Part shown: positions 34,109 through 44,503 of the stretch, one piece after another
Layout of the letters: the number at the start of each line of letters is the position of its first letter
Numbering within the stretch: the stretch's first letter is position 1
DNA from: Tamlana sp038148895
Lineage (GTDB): Bacteria; Bacteroidota; Bacteroidia; Flavobacteriales; Flavobacteriaceae
Reading direction: 5' to 3' (one strand)
DNA: 64,000 nucleotides
Assembly: GCA_038148895.1 (NCBI GenBank)
Contig: JBBVGQ010000001.1
Position numbers and translations under genes: made by a program
Notes under the pieces: generated by a model
Told to the model about the DNA's origin: nothing
The model's database searches: none
What the model saw: only the letters and a program-made list of their open reading frames with translations

Positions 34109-37100
34109 ATGTCATTCAAAAAATGCCTCGTTTTAGCATTCGTCGTTTCGTTAGTCTTTTCCTGTAAAAAGAAAGTAGTAGAAACCGATAATATTTTTAA
34201 ATTTAAAGAATACATCAGCTATACCACGGCTGGTTGGGTTTCGGTTGCAGAACCTATTCAAGTTAATTTGGCAAAAGAGGTTAATGAGTGGAAAATGGGC
34301 GATGTAGTTAATTATGATGTTGTAAAAATTACACCTCATGTTCAGGGAAAATTATCAGTAGCCAATGCGCACACCTTAATTTTTACGCCCGATGAAGATT
34401 TAGAACCTGGCACTGAGTACACTGTTGATGTTAAGCTCGATGACATTTACAAAACTGTTGAAAAGGGCTATGAAACCTACACCTTTCAGTTTAAAACCAT
34501 AACCCCAGGTTTCACCATTGTTACCAATAATTTGCAGTCTTACAGCAAAAATTGGCAGTACGTAACGGCGGTTATGCGTTCTTCGGATGTGATATCTTTG
34601 GAAAACGCCAAAAAATTGGTTGAAGCGTCACAAGATGAAAAAAAACTATCCATAGTTTTTAACGAATACAATGAAAAAGCTAAAATTTTCGAATTCAAAA
34701 TTGACAGCATTAACCGGAAAATTGACGACAGCCAAATTACCGTAAAATGGAACGGAAAACCTATAAAAGCTGAAAATGAAGGCGAAAGCACCATCAACAT
34801 TCCAGGCATAAACAACTTTACCATTGTTAATGTTGACGTTATTCAATCGCCAGAACAACACCTGTCTATCAACTTTTCCGATGCTTTGAAAAAACAACAA
34901 AATTTTGATGGTTTGGTAACAATTCAAAAGGTTAAAAATCCAAAATATATTGTTGACGGCAATGTCTTAAAAGTGTACCCAGACTCTAAACTAGTGGGCA
35001 ATATTCAGGTTGATATATTTCAAGGCATCACCAATTCCGAAGGTTATAAACTAAAAAAACCATTTAATGAAACTATTGCTTTTGAAGAACTAAAACCGCA
35101 AGTTCGTCTCATTGGAAATGGCTCCATTTTACCAAATTCTCAAGACTTAAAGTTCAATTTTGAAGCCGTAAATCTCAAAGCCGTTGATGTTAGAATCATC
35201 AAGATTTTTGAAGACAACATACTTCAATTTTTACAGGACGGAAATCTGAACAATAACAACGCTTACGATATCAGAAAAGTAGGCCGCCGTATTGCAAAAC
35301 AAACCATTCAACTTCAAAACGAAGCCGAAAATACAGGTAAATGGAAAGCCTACAGCATCGATTTATCTAAATTTTTCCAAGCTGATGCCGGTGCTATTTA
35401 TCGTGTGGAAGTGAGTTACAATAAAAACTATTCGCTTTACAACTGTGCTGAAAATGCAACCAACAATACTTCGGAAGAAGACGAAGACTACGATTATTAC
35501 AAGGAAGATTATTATGAAGGCGATTACACCGAAACCTCCACCGAAGACGAAGATTTAAGGGAAGAAGAATATTGGGACAACCTGACGTACCGTTACAAAA
35601 ACTACAGCTACAATTGGCGTGAAGAGGACAATCCTTGCCACGATGCGTATTATAACGAACGTAAAATCGTTTCCCAAAATTTAATCGCCTCAAACCTTGG
35701 CGTTATTGCAAAACAAGGTAACAACGGTTCGTATTATTTTGCGGTTACAGATATTTTAACCACAAACCCCGAGCCCAATGCAACGGTAAAACTTTATAAT
35801 TTTCAGCAACAGGAATTGGCCAGCAGAAATACCGATAACGACGGTTTAACTTTATTTGATTCAGGAAAAAATGCCGCCTTTGCCATCGTTTCAAAAGACA
35901 ATAATGCCACTTACGTAAAATTGGCCGAAGCCAACTCACTGTCCTTGAGCAAATTTGATGTTTCGGGCAACAAAACACAACGCGGCCTTAAAGGTTACAT
36001 CTACGGCGAGCGTGGTGTTTGGCGACCTGGAGACACTTTGCATCTTACTTTTATGCTCAATGATTTTGCAAATCCGTTGCCCAAAGGCCATCCCATAAAA
36101 ATGGAAATTACAGACCCCAATGGTAAATTGGTTTACAAAAACGTATCTGCCAATAATCTTAACAACTTTTACAAATTCACTGTACCAACAGCCACAGAAG
36201 ACAAAACAGGAAATTACAACGCAAAAGTTTCGGTTGGTGGCGCCACCTTCTACAAAGGCCTAAAAATTGAAACGGTTAAGCCCAACCGCCTTAAAATTAA
36301 AGTAGATTTTAAAGACGAGGTGTTGACCAATAAAGCCCCTTTAAGTGGAACGTTGGTGGTAAATTGGCTTCACGGAACGCCCGGAAAAAACTTGAAAGCT
36401 GAAGTAAAGGCGAAATTCAGCACTACATATTCAGGGTTTGAAAACTTTAAGGATTACACCTTTATTGACCCTACAAGAACCTACAACACCGAAGAAATTA
36501 ATGTATTTGAAGGCAACGTAGATGAAAACGGAATGGCCAACATCAATACAAAACTATCTGTTGGTAAAAATGCTCCAGGCATGTTGAATGTGCAGTTTTT
36601 GTTACGTGCATTTGAAAATGGTGGTGACTTCTCCATGGATGCCTTAACCAAAAAATATGCGCCTTACGATACTTTTGTTGGGTTGAAATCCCCAAAAGGA
36701 AATGATTATGGCTCTTTGTTCACAGATGAAAACCAAACCTTTGATGTGGTTACCGTTGATGTCTTTGGAAAGCCCATAAAGCGTAACAACCTAGAGGTTA
36801 AAGTGTATAAAATTGAATGGCGTTGGTGGTGGAATTCCTCTTACGACAACCTATCCAGTTACGTATCCAGCACTTACCACAGGCCGTTTTTAGACACCAA
36901 AGTTTCTACTGATGCCAACGGAAAAGGAAGCTTCAATTTAAAAATTCCAAACCATGAACGTGGCAGATATTTAATCAGGGTTGTAGACCCAACAAGCGGT
37001 CATGCTACGGGAAAAACAGCCTATTTCTATAAAAATTGGTACACGCCAGCAGGTGATAAAGAAGCCGCCAAAATGTTGGTATTTTCTGCTGACAAAGAAC

Positions 37101-39673
37101 AATATAATGTAGGTGAAACCGCTAAAATAAAATTCCAATCGGGCAGCGAAGGTCGTGCTTTGGTAAGCATTGAAAATGGTAGCGAAGTGCTGGATTACAA
37201 ATGGGTTAAAACCACCAAAGGTGAAACCAGTGTGGGCATTCCGATAACCTCTGTAATGGCACCAAATGTGTTCATTAATATTTCATTGTTGCAACCGCAT
37301 GCGGTTACAGAAAACGATTTGCCCATTCGCTTGTATGGCGTTATCCCCATCCTGGTTGAAGACCCCAATACCAAGCTACATCCAGAACTAAAAATGCCCG
37401 ATGTATTAAAACCAGAACAAACCTTTGAGGTACAGGTTTCCGAAAAAAACAATAAACCCATGACCTATACCATCGCTGTGGTTGAGGAAGGTTTACTCGA
37501 TTTAACCCGATTTAAAACCCCAAATGCTTGGGACGAATTTTACAAACGTGAAGCTTTGGGCGTAAAAACCTGGGATGTATTTGACGATGTTATCGGCGCT
37601 TATTCAGGCAGCATAGACCAAGTGTTTGCCATTGGTGGTGATGGCAGTGCTTTGGCAGGGAAAAACAAAAAGGCCAACCGATTTAAACCCGTTGTTACCT
37701 ATTTGGGACCGTTTACTTTAGACGCAGGAAAAACCGTTACCCATAGCATAAAAATGCCCAATTATATTGGCGCGGTGCGTACCATGGTTGTGGCTGGAAA
37801 TGTCAAAACCCAAGCCTATGGAAGTACCGATAAATCGGTTCAGGTTAAAAAGCCTTTGATGGTCTTGGCATCGCTTCCGCGGAAATTAAGCCCGGGTGAA
37901 AAAGTAACGCTACCCGTTACCGTTTTTGCTATGGAGCCTAAAGTGAAAAATGTGAACATCAGCTTAAAATTGAGTAATGGTATTTCAGTGGTTGGCGAAA
38001 GCAACAAAGCCCTAACCTTTGACAAACCCGATGAGCAAATGGCGTATTTTGAATTGGATGTTAGCAAAGCAAAAGGCATCAATACCGTTGAAGTCATTGC
38101 CTATGGGAATGGTGAAAAATCGACTTATAAAGTGGAGTTGGACGTTGTAAACCCAAACCCGATAACTTCAAAATCCATAGATAAAACGCTTACTGAAAAT
38201 GCTTCCGAAACCATTGAATTCTCAACTTTTGGAGTTTCTGGAACCAATACCGCAACCATAGAATTTTCAACCTTGCCACCCATGGATTTTTCACGAAGGT
38301 TACAATACCTAATTCAATATCCGCATGGATGTGTAGAACAAACCACATCAAGTGTATTTCCGCAGTTGTTTTTGAGTGATATTTTTGATTTAAATTCAGA
38401 TAAAAAACAACAGATTCAGTCTAATATTGAAGATGGCATCAAACACTTGGCTCATTTTCAGCAACCCAATGGAGGTTTGAGTTATTGGATGGGGCAAAGT
38501 TCAGCCAATGATTGGGGTACCAGTTACGCAGGTCATTTTATGCTTGAAGCTGAAAAGAAAGGATTTGTGCTTCCATTAACATTTAAAAGTAACTGGATAG
38601 CCTACCAAAAACAAGCTGCTAGAGATTGGCGACCAAGCTATAGAGCTTATAATTCTGACTTGGCACAAGCTTACAGACTGTACACTTTGGCTTTGGCTGG
38701 AAAACCCGATTTGGCAGCGATGAATAGATTACGAGAGTTTTCAGAAATTTCCAACGAAGCCAAATGGCGATTGGCAGCTGCCTATGCTTTGGTGGGTCAA
38801 AAGGAAGCTAGTGATGCTATTTCCAAAACCGCGAACATCAATTTTCAGCCTTCAAACTATAGCTATTACACTTATGGCTCGGTTGACAGAAATCGTGCTA
38901 TGGCATTAGAAACCATGGTACTCACTAAAAATACCAAGCTGCGCGAACTAGCCAAATACATTGCTAAAGATTTATCGAGCAATCGTTGGATGAGCACTCA
39001 AACCACAGCCTACAGTCTATTGGCTATGGCAAAAATGGTTCAGGCCAATGGTGGCAAAGCTTTAAAAGTAGATTATTCTATTAACGGAAAACAAGAAACC
39101 ATTGATACTAAAAACGCCATTGCTCAACGCAATATAAATATTATAGATGGCAATAATTCCATTTCAATAAAAAATGCTAACGGTAATCTGGTTTATGTGC
39201 GCGTTTTAAATTCTGGAAAACTACCAATTGGTGAAGAAATAAATGAGCAGCGTGGTTTAAGTGTTTCTGTTAGTTATACTGACCTAAAAGGCAATGAGAT
39301 AAATGCCTCCAAATTGCAGCAAGGTCAGGACTTTGTTGCCAAAGTAACTGTAAGTAATCTAAAAGACGAACCCGCAAAAGATGTGGCTTTAACACAAATT
39401 TTTCCATCGGGCTGGGAAATCGTAAATACCCGATTCACCAATTTTGGCAACACCATTGTAAGTCTAGCAGATTATACCGATATTAGGGACGACAGAGTAA
39501 ACTTTTATTTTGATTTACCAGCAAAAGGAAAGCACAGTACAAAAACCTTTAATGTGATGCTGAATGCCTCGTATTTGGGAACATATTATTTATATGGTGT
39601 ACAGGCTGAAGCCATGTACGACAACGATTATTTTGTTAGAACCAAAGGACAATGGATAACTGTTGAAAACTAA
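34109..39673 (+). CDS. Bacterial alpha-2-macroglobulin, thioester-containing lipoprotein
   Basis: An 1854-residue periplasmic lipoprotein (lipobox VFSCKKK, Cys about 19) of the bacterial A2M family, which traps foreign proteases through a thioester. It has the MG-domain array, an A2M_N region (GVWRPGDTLHLTFMLND), and the thioester motif Cys1408-Val-Glu-Gln1411 in YPHGCVEQTTS. The TED helices follow, then a C-terminal domain. Residues about 449-510 form an unusually acidic, Tyr-rich insertion. pbpC follows after two small genes, matching the A2M/PbpC pairing seen in enterobacteria. Confidence 0.95.
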   Translation: MSFKKCLVLAFVVSLVFSCKKKVVETDNIFKFKEYISYTTAGWVSVAEPIQVNLAKEVNEWKMGDVVNYDVVKITPHVQGKLSVANAHTLIFTPDEDLEPGTEYTVDVKLDDIYKTVEKGYETYTFQFKTITPGFTIVTNNLQSYSKNWQYVTAVMRSSDVISLENAKKLVEASQDEKKLSIVFNEYNEKAKIFEFKIDSINRKIDDSQITVKWNGKPIKAENEGESTINIPGINNFTIVNVDVIQSPEQHLSINFSDALKKQQNFDGLVTIQKVKNPKYIVDGNVLKVYPDSKLVGNIQVDIFQGITNSEGYKLKKPFNETIAFEELKPQVRLIGNGSILPNSQDLKFNFEAVNLKAVDVRIIKIFEDNILQFLQDGNLNNNNAYDIRKVGRRIAKQTIQLQNEAENTGKWKAYSIDLSKFFQADAGAIYRVEVSYNKNYSLYNCAENATNNTSEEDEDYDYYKEDYYEGDYTETSTEDEDLREEEYWDNLTYRYKNYSYNWREEDNPCHDAYYNERKIVSQNLIASNLGVIAKQGNNGSYYFAVTDILTTNPEPNATVKLYNFQQQELASRNTDNDGLTLFDSGKNAAFAIVSKDNNATYVKLAEANSLSLSKFDVSGNKTQRGLKGYIYGERGVWRPGDTLHLTFMLNDFANPLPKGHPIKMEITDPNGKLVYKNVSANNLNNFYKFTVPTATEDKTGNYNAKVSVGGATFYKGLKIETVKPNRLKIKVDFKDEVLTNKAPLSGTLVVNWLHGTPGKNLKAEVKAKFSTTYSGFENFKDYTFIDPTRTYNTEEINVFEGNVDENGMANINTKLSVGKNAPGMLNVQFLLRAFENGGDFSMDALTKKYAPYDTFVGLKSPKGNDYGSLFTDENQTFDVVTVDVFGKPIKRNNLEVKVYKIEWRWWWNSSYDNLSSYVSSTYHRPFLDTKVSTDANGKGSFNLKIPNHERGRYLIRVVDPTSGHATGKTAYFYKNWYTPAGDKEAAKMLVFSADKEQYNVGETAKIKFQSGSEGRALVSIENGSEVLDYKWVKTTKGETSVGIPITSVMAPNVFINISLLQPHAVTENDLPIRLYGVIPILVEDPNTKLHPELKMPDVLKPEQTFEVQVSEKNNKPMTYTIAVVEEGLLDLTRFKTPNAWDEFYKREALGVKTWDVFDDVIGAYSGSIDQVFAIGGDGSALAGKNKKANRFKPVVTYLGPFTLDAGKTVTHSIKMPNYIGAVRTMVVAGNVKTQAYGSTDKSVQVKKPLMVLASLPRKLSPGEKVTLPVTVFAMEPKVKNVNISLKLSNGISVVGESNKALTFDKPDEQMAYFELDVSKAKGINTVEVIAYGNGEKSTYKVELDVVNPNPITSKSIDKTLTENASETIEFSTFGVSGTNTATIEFSTLPPMDFSRRLQYLIQYPHGCVEQTTSSVFPQLFLSDIFDLNSDKKQQIQSNIEDGIKHLAHFQQPNGGLSYWMGQSSANDWGTSYAGHFMLEAEKKGFVLPLTFKSNWIAYQKQAARDWRPSYRAYNSDLAQAYRLYTLALAGKPDLAAMNRLREFSEISNEAKWRLAAAYALVGQKEASDAISKTANINFQPSNYSYYTYGSVDRNRAMALETMVLTKNTKLRELAKYIAKDLSSNRWMSTQTTAYSLLAMAKMVQANGGKALKVDYSINGKQETIDTKNAIAQRNINIIDGNNSISIKNANGNLVYVRVLNSGKLPIGEEINEQRGLSVSVSYTDLKGNEINASKLQQGQDFVAKVTVSNLKDEPAKDVALTQIFPSGWEIVNTRFTNFGNTIVSLADYTDIRDDRVNFYFDLPAKGKHSTKTFNVMLNASYLGTYYLYGVQAEAMYDNDYFVRTKGQWITVEN

Positions 39674-39677
39674 CTAT

Positions 39678-40400
39678 ATGAAAGCCAAAGAAATACTGAA
39701 ACAATCGGGGCATCGCCCTTTTGAATTCCCAGAAAACTCGTGGAAGTTTTATCAGGAATGGAACAAAACCATTTTTCTACATTGGGAAGTCAATCCTGAT
39801 TTGGTGAAACCGCATCTTCCAAAAGGTATGGAACTCGACACCATTGATGGAAAAACATGGGTTAGCTTGGTGGCTTTCGATATGAACCACATTGGCATTC
39901 GAAGCATACTTAAAATTCCACGTGTTTCAGATTTTCATGAAATCAACTTGCGTATTTACGTGATTTATAAAGGAAAACCTGGTGTTTATTTCTTGAGTAT
40001 GGAAGGCAGTAAACGCTCCTCCTGTAAAGTTTTAAGAACCTTATCTAAATTTCCATATCGTTTTTCAAAAATGAAAAGAACAGACTTTAGCTACGCATCG
40101 AAAAACACAGAATTTGACGATTCCTTTCATGCAGAATTTGAATTGGGGAACCCCTTAGAAACCAAAAATAAAACCGATAATTGGCTAACCGAACGCTATG
40201 TGGTTTTTCAAGATTACAGTAAGAACATTGCAGAATATAACGTGCATCATTTGGAGTGGCCTTTGCAAGATATCAATCTAAAAAAATTGGAAGTTAATTA
40301 TCCTAGATTTAGCGATTTAATCAATAACAAGCCCGATAAAATTCATTACTCTCATGGGGTACAGGTTTTGGCATGGAATAAAATAAGACACAGAACATGA
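39678..40400 (+). CDS. DUF2071 (YqjF-like) protein
   Basis: A 240-residue soluble protein with the DUF2071 signature: LHWEVNPDLVKPHLPKGMEL, DGKTWVSLVAFDM and FHEINLRIYV. The fold is related to acetoacetate decarboxylase; no activity is established. The ATG at 39678 lies 4 nt after the A2M stop; an upstream TTG at 39663 overlaps A2M. It overlaps the next gene by 4 nt (ATGA), so it belongs to the A2M-pbpC operon. Confidence 0.87.
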   Translation: MKAKEILKQSGHRPFEFPENSWKFYQEWNKTIFLHWEVNPDLVKPHLPKGMELDTIDGKTWVSLVAFDMNHIGIRSILKIPRVSDFHEINLRIYVIYKGKPGVYFLSMEGSKRSSCKVLRTLSKFPYRFSKMKRTDFSYASKNTEFDDSFHAEFELGNPLETKNKTDNWLTERYVVFQDYSKNIAEYNVHHLEWPLQDINLKKLEVNYPRFSDLINNKPDKIHYSHGVQVLAWNKIRHRT

Positions 40401-40708
40401 GTGAGCCTTTTGAGTCATATTACGCCGTAATTTTCACTTCAACTCAAAAAGAAAACATTGAAGGTTATCCTGAAATGGCAGACAAAATGGAAGCTCTGGC
40501 GAGACAACAATCTGGCTTTCTGGGCATGCACAGCGCAAGAAATCAGGTTGGTATCACCATAAGTTATTGGAAGAACTTAGAAGCTATAAAAAACTGGAAG
40601 CAACAATGCGACCATGTAATTGCTCAACAGAAAGGTCGAAAAGATTGGTACAGCTGGTATAGCGTTAAAGTTTGTAAAGTAGAACGGGAGTATGAGTTTT
40701 CCTTGTGA
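40397..40708 (+). CDS. ABM-domain (antibiotic biosynthesis monooxygenase-like) protein
   Basis: A 103-residue ferredoxin-like ABM-fold protein: YYAVIFTSTQ, a middle PEMADKMEALARQQSGFLGM, then ISYWKNLEAIKNWKQ. Proteins of this group bind haem or small molecules, or act as oxygenases; the function is unknown. It overlaps the DUF2071 stop by 4 nt, and its stop overlaps the GTG start of pbpC, so expression of all three is tightly coupled. Confidence 0.85.
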   Translation: MSEPFESYYAVIFTSTQKENIEGYPEMADKMEALARQQSGFLGMHSARNQVGITISYWKNLEAIKNWKQQCDHVIAQQKGRKDWYSWYSVKVCKVEREYEFSL

Positions 40709-43056
40709 ACAAAATAATAGCCTACATAAAACGCAACAAAATAAAATCGGCAATCATTTTTGTGCTTTTAATTGCCTATTATTTTTGCCTGCCAAATCAA
40801 CTATTTAAAGTACCTACTGCAACAGTTATTACAAGTGCCAATAACCAATTGCTTGGTGCCCAAATTGCTGACGATGGCCAATGGCGATTTCCGCAAAACG
40901 ATAGTGTTCCCGAGAAATTTAAAACTTGTATCATTCAATTTGAGGATGCTTATTTTTATAAACATCCTGGTTTTAATCCTATTTCTATTTTCAAGGCCTT
41001 ACGCGACAATTTAAAATCTGGAGGCGTAAAACGTGGCGGAAGCACCTTAACACAGCAAGTTATTCGCCTATCCAGACAAAACCAAAAACGCACCTATTTT
41101 GAAAAACTCATTGAGCTTATTTTAGCAACCCGTTTGGAGTTTCGTGCAAGTAAATCTCAAATCTTGGCTTACTATGCCAGTAACGCCCCTTTTGGTGGCA
41201 ATGTGGTTGGATTGGATGCTGCTTCATGGCGATATTTTAATAGGAATGCAAACCAATTATCTTGGGCAGAAAGTGCTACTTTAGCTGTTTTGCCCAATGC
41301 CCCAAGACTTATTTACCCTGGGAAAAATCATGAAATATTACTTAAAAAGCGAAATGCACTGCTTCAAAAACTGCTTCAAAATGATTTAATAGATACTTTA
41401 ACTTATAATCTTTCCAATGCTGAACCCCTACCCCAAAAACCTTATCCGTTACCTCAAATTGCACCCCATTTATTACAAAAAATAGCACAAACCCATCGAG
41501 GAAAGCACATTCAAACCACCATTAAAAAACCGTTACAAGAACGTGTAAACCATATTGTAAAAACACATTACAATCAATTAAGCCAAAATGAAATTTATAA
41601 TACGGCGGTTTTAATTTTAGATGTAAAAACCAGAAAAGTTTTGACTTACGTGGGCAACACGCCAACCGATAAAACGCACCAAAAAGATGTGGATATTATT
41701 GATAAACCCCGAAGCACAGGCAGTATTTTAAAGCCCTTTCTGTACGCTGCCATGTTGGATGCTGGCGACATGCTGCCCAACACTTTGGTTGCCGATGTGC
41801 CAACGCAATTCGGAAATTACAATCCTGAAAACTACAGTAAAACCTATGATGGCGCTGTTCCCGCAAGTTGGGCGCTATCGCGGTCGTTAAATGTGCCTTC
41901 GGTAAGAATGCTTCAAGAGTTTGGGTTGGATAGGTTTCATCATTATTTAAAGACATTAAATCTTAAAGACTTAAAATACAATGCTAATCACTATGGCTTA
42001 TCGCTTATTTTGGGCGGAGCCGAAAGTAATTTGTGGGATTTATGCAAAAGTTATGCAGCGCTTTCTTCAACTTTAAATCATTTTTCTGAAACCTCAAGTG
42101 AATATTTTTCGAATGAATTTTGCGAACCTACTTTTTTGGCTTCGGAAACTATAGACTTTGGAAAAAAGACTTCGGATAAAGTCCTTTTTGATGCCGCTTC
42201 CATCTATCTAACTTATGAAAGTTTGAAAGAAGTAAACAGGCCTGAAGGTGAGGAAAGCTGGGAATTTTTTGATGGTTCAAAACAAATTGCATGGAAAACG
42301 GGCACCAGTTTTGGCTTTCGCGACGCTTGGGCTATCGGCACGACCAAAGATTATGTAGTTGGTGTTTGGGTTGGAAATGCCGATGGTGAAGGCAGACCAG
42401 GTTTGGTAGGCGTACAAACTGCTGCGCCTATTTTATTTGATGTGTTCGATATTTTACCAAATAGCGAGTGGTTTTCCAAACCTTATGATGAAATGCAAGA
42501 GGCATCTATTTGTAAAAAAAGTGGTTATAGAGCATCACCAAATTGTGATGATGTTGAAGAAAAATTCATTCAAATGAGCGGATTGAAAACAAAACCTTGC
42601 CCCTACCATGTTCTGGTGCATTTAGATAAAACTGAAATGTATCAGGTCAACTCTTCGTGTGAAAACATTTCAAATATCACGAATAAAAATTGGTTTGTTT
42701 TGCCGCCATTAATGGCCTATTATTACAAAACCAAAAATCCGTTTTACAAACCATTGCCAAAATTTAGAAGCGATTGTTTGGGCGATAATGCTATTACCAT
42801 GGAATTTATCTACCCCAAAGAAAACAACACCGTTTTTTTACCAAAGGATTTTGACGGAACAACAAACGATTTAGTACTGAAAATAGCCCATTCGAAACCC
42901 GACAGCACTGTATTTTGGTATGTTGATGAAACTTATATATCGAACACCAAAGACATTCACGAATTGGCCATTATTCCCACTAAAGGGAAACACTTAATTA
43001 CTGCGGTTGATGAATTTGGAAATGAAACCAAGCGTTGGATTGAAATATCTGAGTAA
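40705..43056 (+). CDS. pbpC: Penicillin-binding protein 1C
   Basis: A 783-residue bifunctional peptidoglycan synthase. An N-terminal membrane anchor (about 14-31) is followed by the GT51 glycosyltransferase domain (EDAYFYKHPGF at 80-90; GGSTLTQQ). The transpeptidase domain has STGSILKP (nucleophile Ser340, Lys343), SLN and K531-T-G. The C-terminal biPBP_C domain completes the PbpC type. The GTG start overlaps the previous stop. The pairing with A2M suggests a defence of the cell wall against proteases that breach the envelope. Confidence 0.95.
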   Translation: MNKIIAYIKRNKIKSAIIFVLLIAYYFCLPNQLFKVPTATVITSANNQLLGAQIADDGQWRFPQNDSVPEKFKTCIIQFEDAYFYKHPGFNPISIFKALRDNLKSGGVKRGGSTLTQQVIRLSRQNQKRTYFEKLIELILATRLEFRASKSQILAYYASNAPFGGNVVGLDAASWRYFNRNANQLSWAESATLAVLPNAPRLIYPGKNHEILLKKRNALLQKLLQNDLIDTLTYNLSNAEPLPQKPYPLPQIAPHLLQKIAQTHRGKHIQTTIKKPLQERVNHIVKTHYNQLSQNEIYNTAVLILDVKTRKVLTYVGNTPTDKTHQKDVDIIDKPRSTGSILKPFLYAAMLDAGDMLPNTLVADVPTQFGNYNPENYSKTYDGAVPASWALSRSLNVPSVRMLQEFGLDRFHHYLKTLNLKDLKYNANHYGLSLILGGAESNLWDLCKSYAALSSTLNHFSETSSEYFSNEFCEPTFLASETIDFGKKTSDKVLFDAASIYLTYESLKEVNRPEGEESWEFFDGSKQIAWKTGTSFGFRDAWAIGTTKDYVVGVWVGNADGEGRPGLVGVQTAAPILFDVFDILPNSEWFSKPYDEMQEASICKKSGYRASPNCDDVEEKFIQMSGLKTKPCPYHVLVHLDKTEMYQVNSSCENISNITNKNWFVLPPLMAYYYKTKNPFYKPLPKFRSDCLGDNAITMEFIYPKENNTVFLPKDFDGTTNDLVLKIAHSKPDSTVFWYVDETYISNTKDIHELAIIPTKGKHLITAVDEFGNETKRWIEISE

Positions 43057-43058
43057 GC

Positions 43059-43934
43059 CTATTTCCTAACAACTGTTTTTACCATACTATGATCTGACTT
43101 AAAAGTGCCTATTTTTTCAGTCTTAAGAATTTTTAAATCCTTTGACACCCAAATATGATCCAATGACAATAAGGGCAAATTCCAGAACCAAGTTTCTCTA
43201 AAACCATTTCCTTTTTTATTAAAGGCGTGGTTAAAATTAACTTTCAAACTATCTAAATATTTAGATTCATAAGGCACGTTAAAATCCCCTAAAATAATGG
43301 TGTTTGGTTCATTTTTTATTTGGTTATTTACAAACTCAAATTCCCAAGACCTTGGCACATCGCTACTGCCTTGAACATCGATGGCACAAATATTTTTTCC
43401 CATTGTTTTAAAAAATAAAATATAGGTGCGAAATCTAGAAGATTCCTCCTTTAGATCTTCTATTGGATTTTTGGAAAAAACCATCAAATCTTCTTTTGAC
43501 TTGTAAAAATAATAATCAGGATAAGATTTTTTTAAAGCTGAAAGATCAAGACTACTGGATTCAGATAAAACCATCACGTCAGGGATACCACCATTAAGAT
43601 TAAAAGCTTCTGAGAAACCATTTTCTCGTGAGGCATTCCAAAAAACAATTTCAACATCAGCGTCATTAATTTTATCCGGAAAATGAATTTTAAAACTTCT
43701 GCCTAACCAAATGACAAGTAATACAACCGCCAAAATAAGATTGTATTTTCTGAGCTTAACTAAAAAACTGGATAATAATAAAACAATAAAAATAATTACC
43801 GGAAGGGGAAGAATGTAAAAATAAAGAGAACTCCAATAGCTATCTTCTTGAACAACAAAATGGATGCCTAATAATAGAAGTATTACTAGAATATTAAAAA
43901 TAAAGTAAATGCCTTTTATGATTTTTTTCAGCAT
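43059..43934 (-). CDS. Membrane-anchored endonuclease/exonuclease/phosphatase family protein
   Basis: A 291-residue protein with three N-terminal membrane segments (about 3-25, 35-57 and 66-84). A periplasmic EEP domain follows, with VIFWNASRENGF, TIILGDFNVPY, LDHIWVS and SDHSMVKTVV. The catalytic Asp/His set of the family is present. Substrate (phosphodiester, nucleic acid or lipid) cannot be told. It is followed closely by the pbpC stop on the other strand and precedes nothing else on its own strand; it starts 1 nt after the YciI gene. Confidence 0.88.
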   Translation of the reverse strand: MLKKIIKGIYFIFNILVILLLLGIHFVVQEDSYWSSLYFYILPLPVIIFIVLLLSSFLVKLRKYNLILAVVLLVIWLGRSFKIHFPDKINDADVEIVFWNASRENGFSEAFNLNGGIPDVMVLSESSSLDLSALKKSYPDYYFYKSKEDLMVFSKNPIEDLKEESSRFRTYILFFKTMGKNICAIDVQGSSDVPRSWEFEFVNNQIKNEPNTIILGDFNVPYESKYLDSLKVNFNHAFNKKGNGFRETWFWNLPLLSLDHIWVSKDLKILKTEKIGTFKSDHSMVKTVVRK

Positions 43935-44486
43935 CTATCTTAAGGGAAAACCTTTTGCCGCCCACCAAGGGTGTATTTCAATTTCTAAACGGCCGGCTTT
44001 TACCATAGGGTCGGCATTCGCCAAACTATCGGCCATTTTTAAAGTGGGCACATTGTAAATGGTGATTCCTCGAATATCGCCATCATCACCAAAAGGCCCT
44101 GATATATCAGCGTAACCCAACTCGTACATTTTGCCTAAATGAGCTAGGTGCTCCTTTTGTAAATCTGCTGTTTCCTCTTCATTTTGGCCTCTTATAGGTC
44201 CTGTTTTTAAAAAGGCCATAAAGTACTGTTGCATCAAAATAGTATCTTTAGTTTCTTCATCGACATAATCGAACGTTTTAAAACCTTTAGCAGTAAGCTC
44301 TTCTTTTATTTGCTTTACAGTTTTAATTTGTCCTTTTACCTCTTTGGCTTCCGAAACTATAGAATCTTTTAAAGTTTCGATAAGTTCTGTACCCTCATCT
44401 ATATTATCTAAATTTGTTTCTTTTGGCTCACCCTTGCATGATAAAACCACGAGTGCTGCAATAAAAAGGGTTGTTATTTTTTTCAT
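43935..44486 (-). CDS. YciI-like lipoprotein
   Basis: A 183-residue lipoprotein (lipobox VVLSCKGEP) with a linker rich in Glu/Lys/Thr (about 25-80) and a C-terminal YCII-like domain (YFMAFLKTGPIRGQNEEE, GPFGDDGDIRGITIYNV, DPMVKAGRLEIEIHPWW). YciI domains are ferredoxin-like; no activity is assigned. ATG 44486 is chosen since the signal peptide begins there; the longer frame starts at 44510. It lies between CYTH (17 nt) and the EEP gene (adjacent), forming a three-gene unit. Confidence 0.83.
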   Translation of the reverse strand: MKKITTLFIAALVVLSCKGEPKETNLDNIDEGTELIETLKDSIVSEAKEVKGQIKTVKQIKEELTAKGFKTFDYVDEETKDTILMQQYFMAFLKTGPIRGQNEEETADLQKEHLAHLGKMYELGYADISGPFGDDGDIRGITIYNVPTLKMADSLANADPMVKAGRLEIEIHPWWAAKGFPLR

Positions 44487-44503
44487 CTGTATATGCTTAT
44501 ATT

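Noticed and set aside
35394..35693. Cys-rich open frame opposite the A2M gene
   Set aside because: It mirrors the acidic Tyr/Asp insertion of A2M on the other strand; the Cys and Arg come from the Asp, Glu and Tyr codons.
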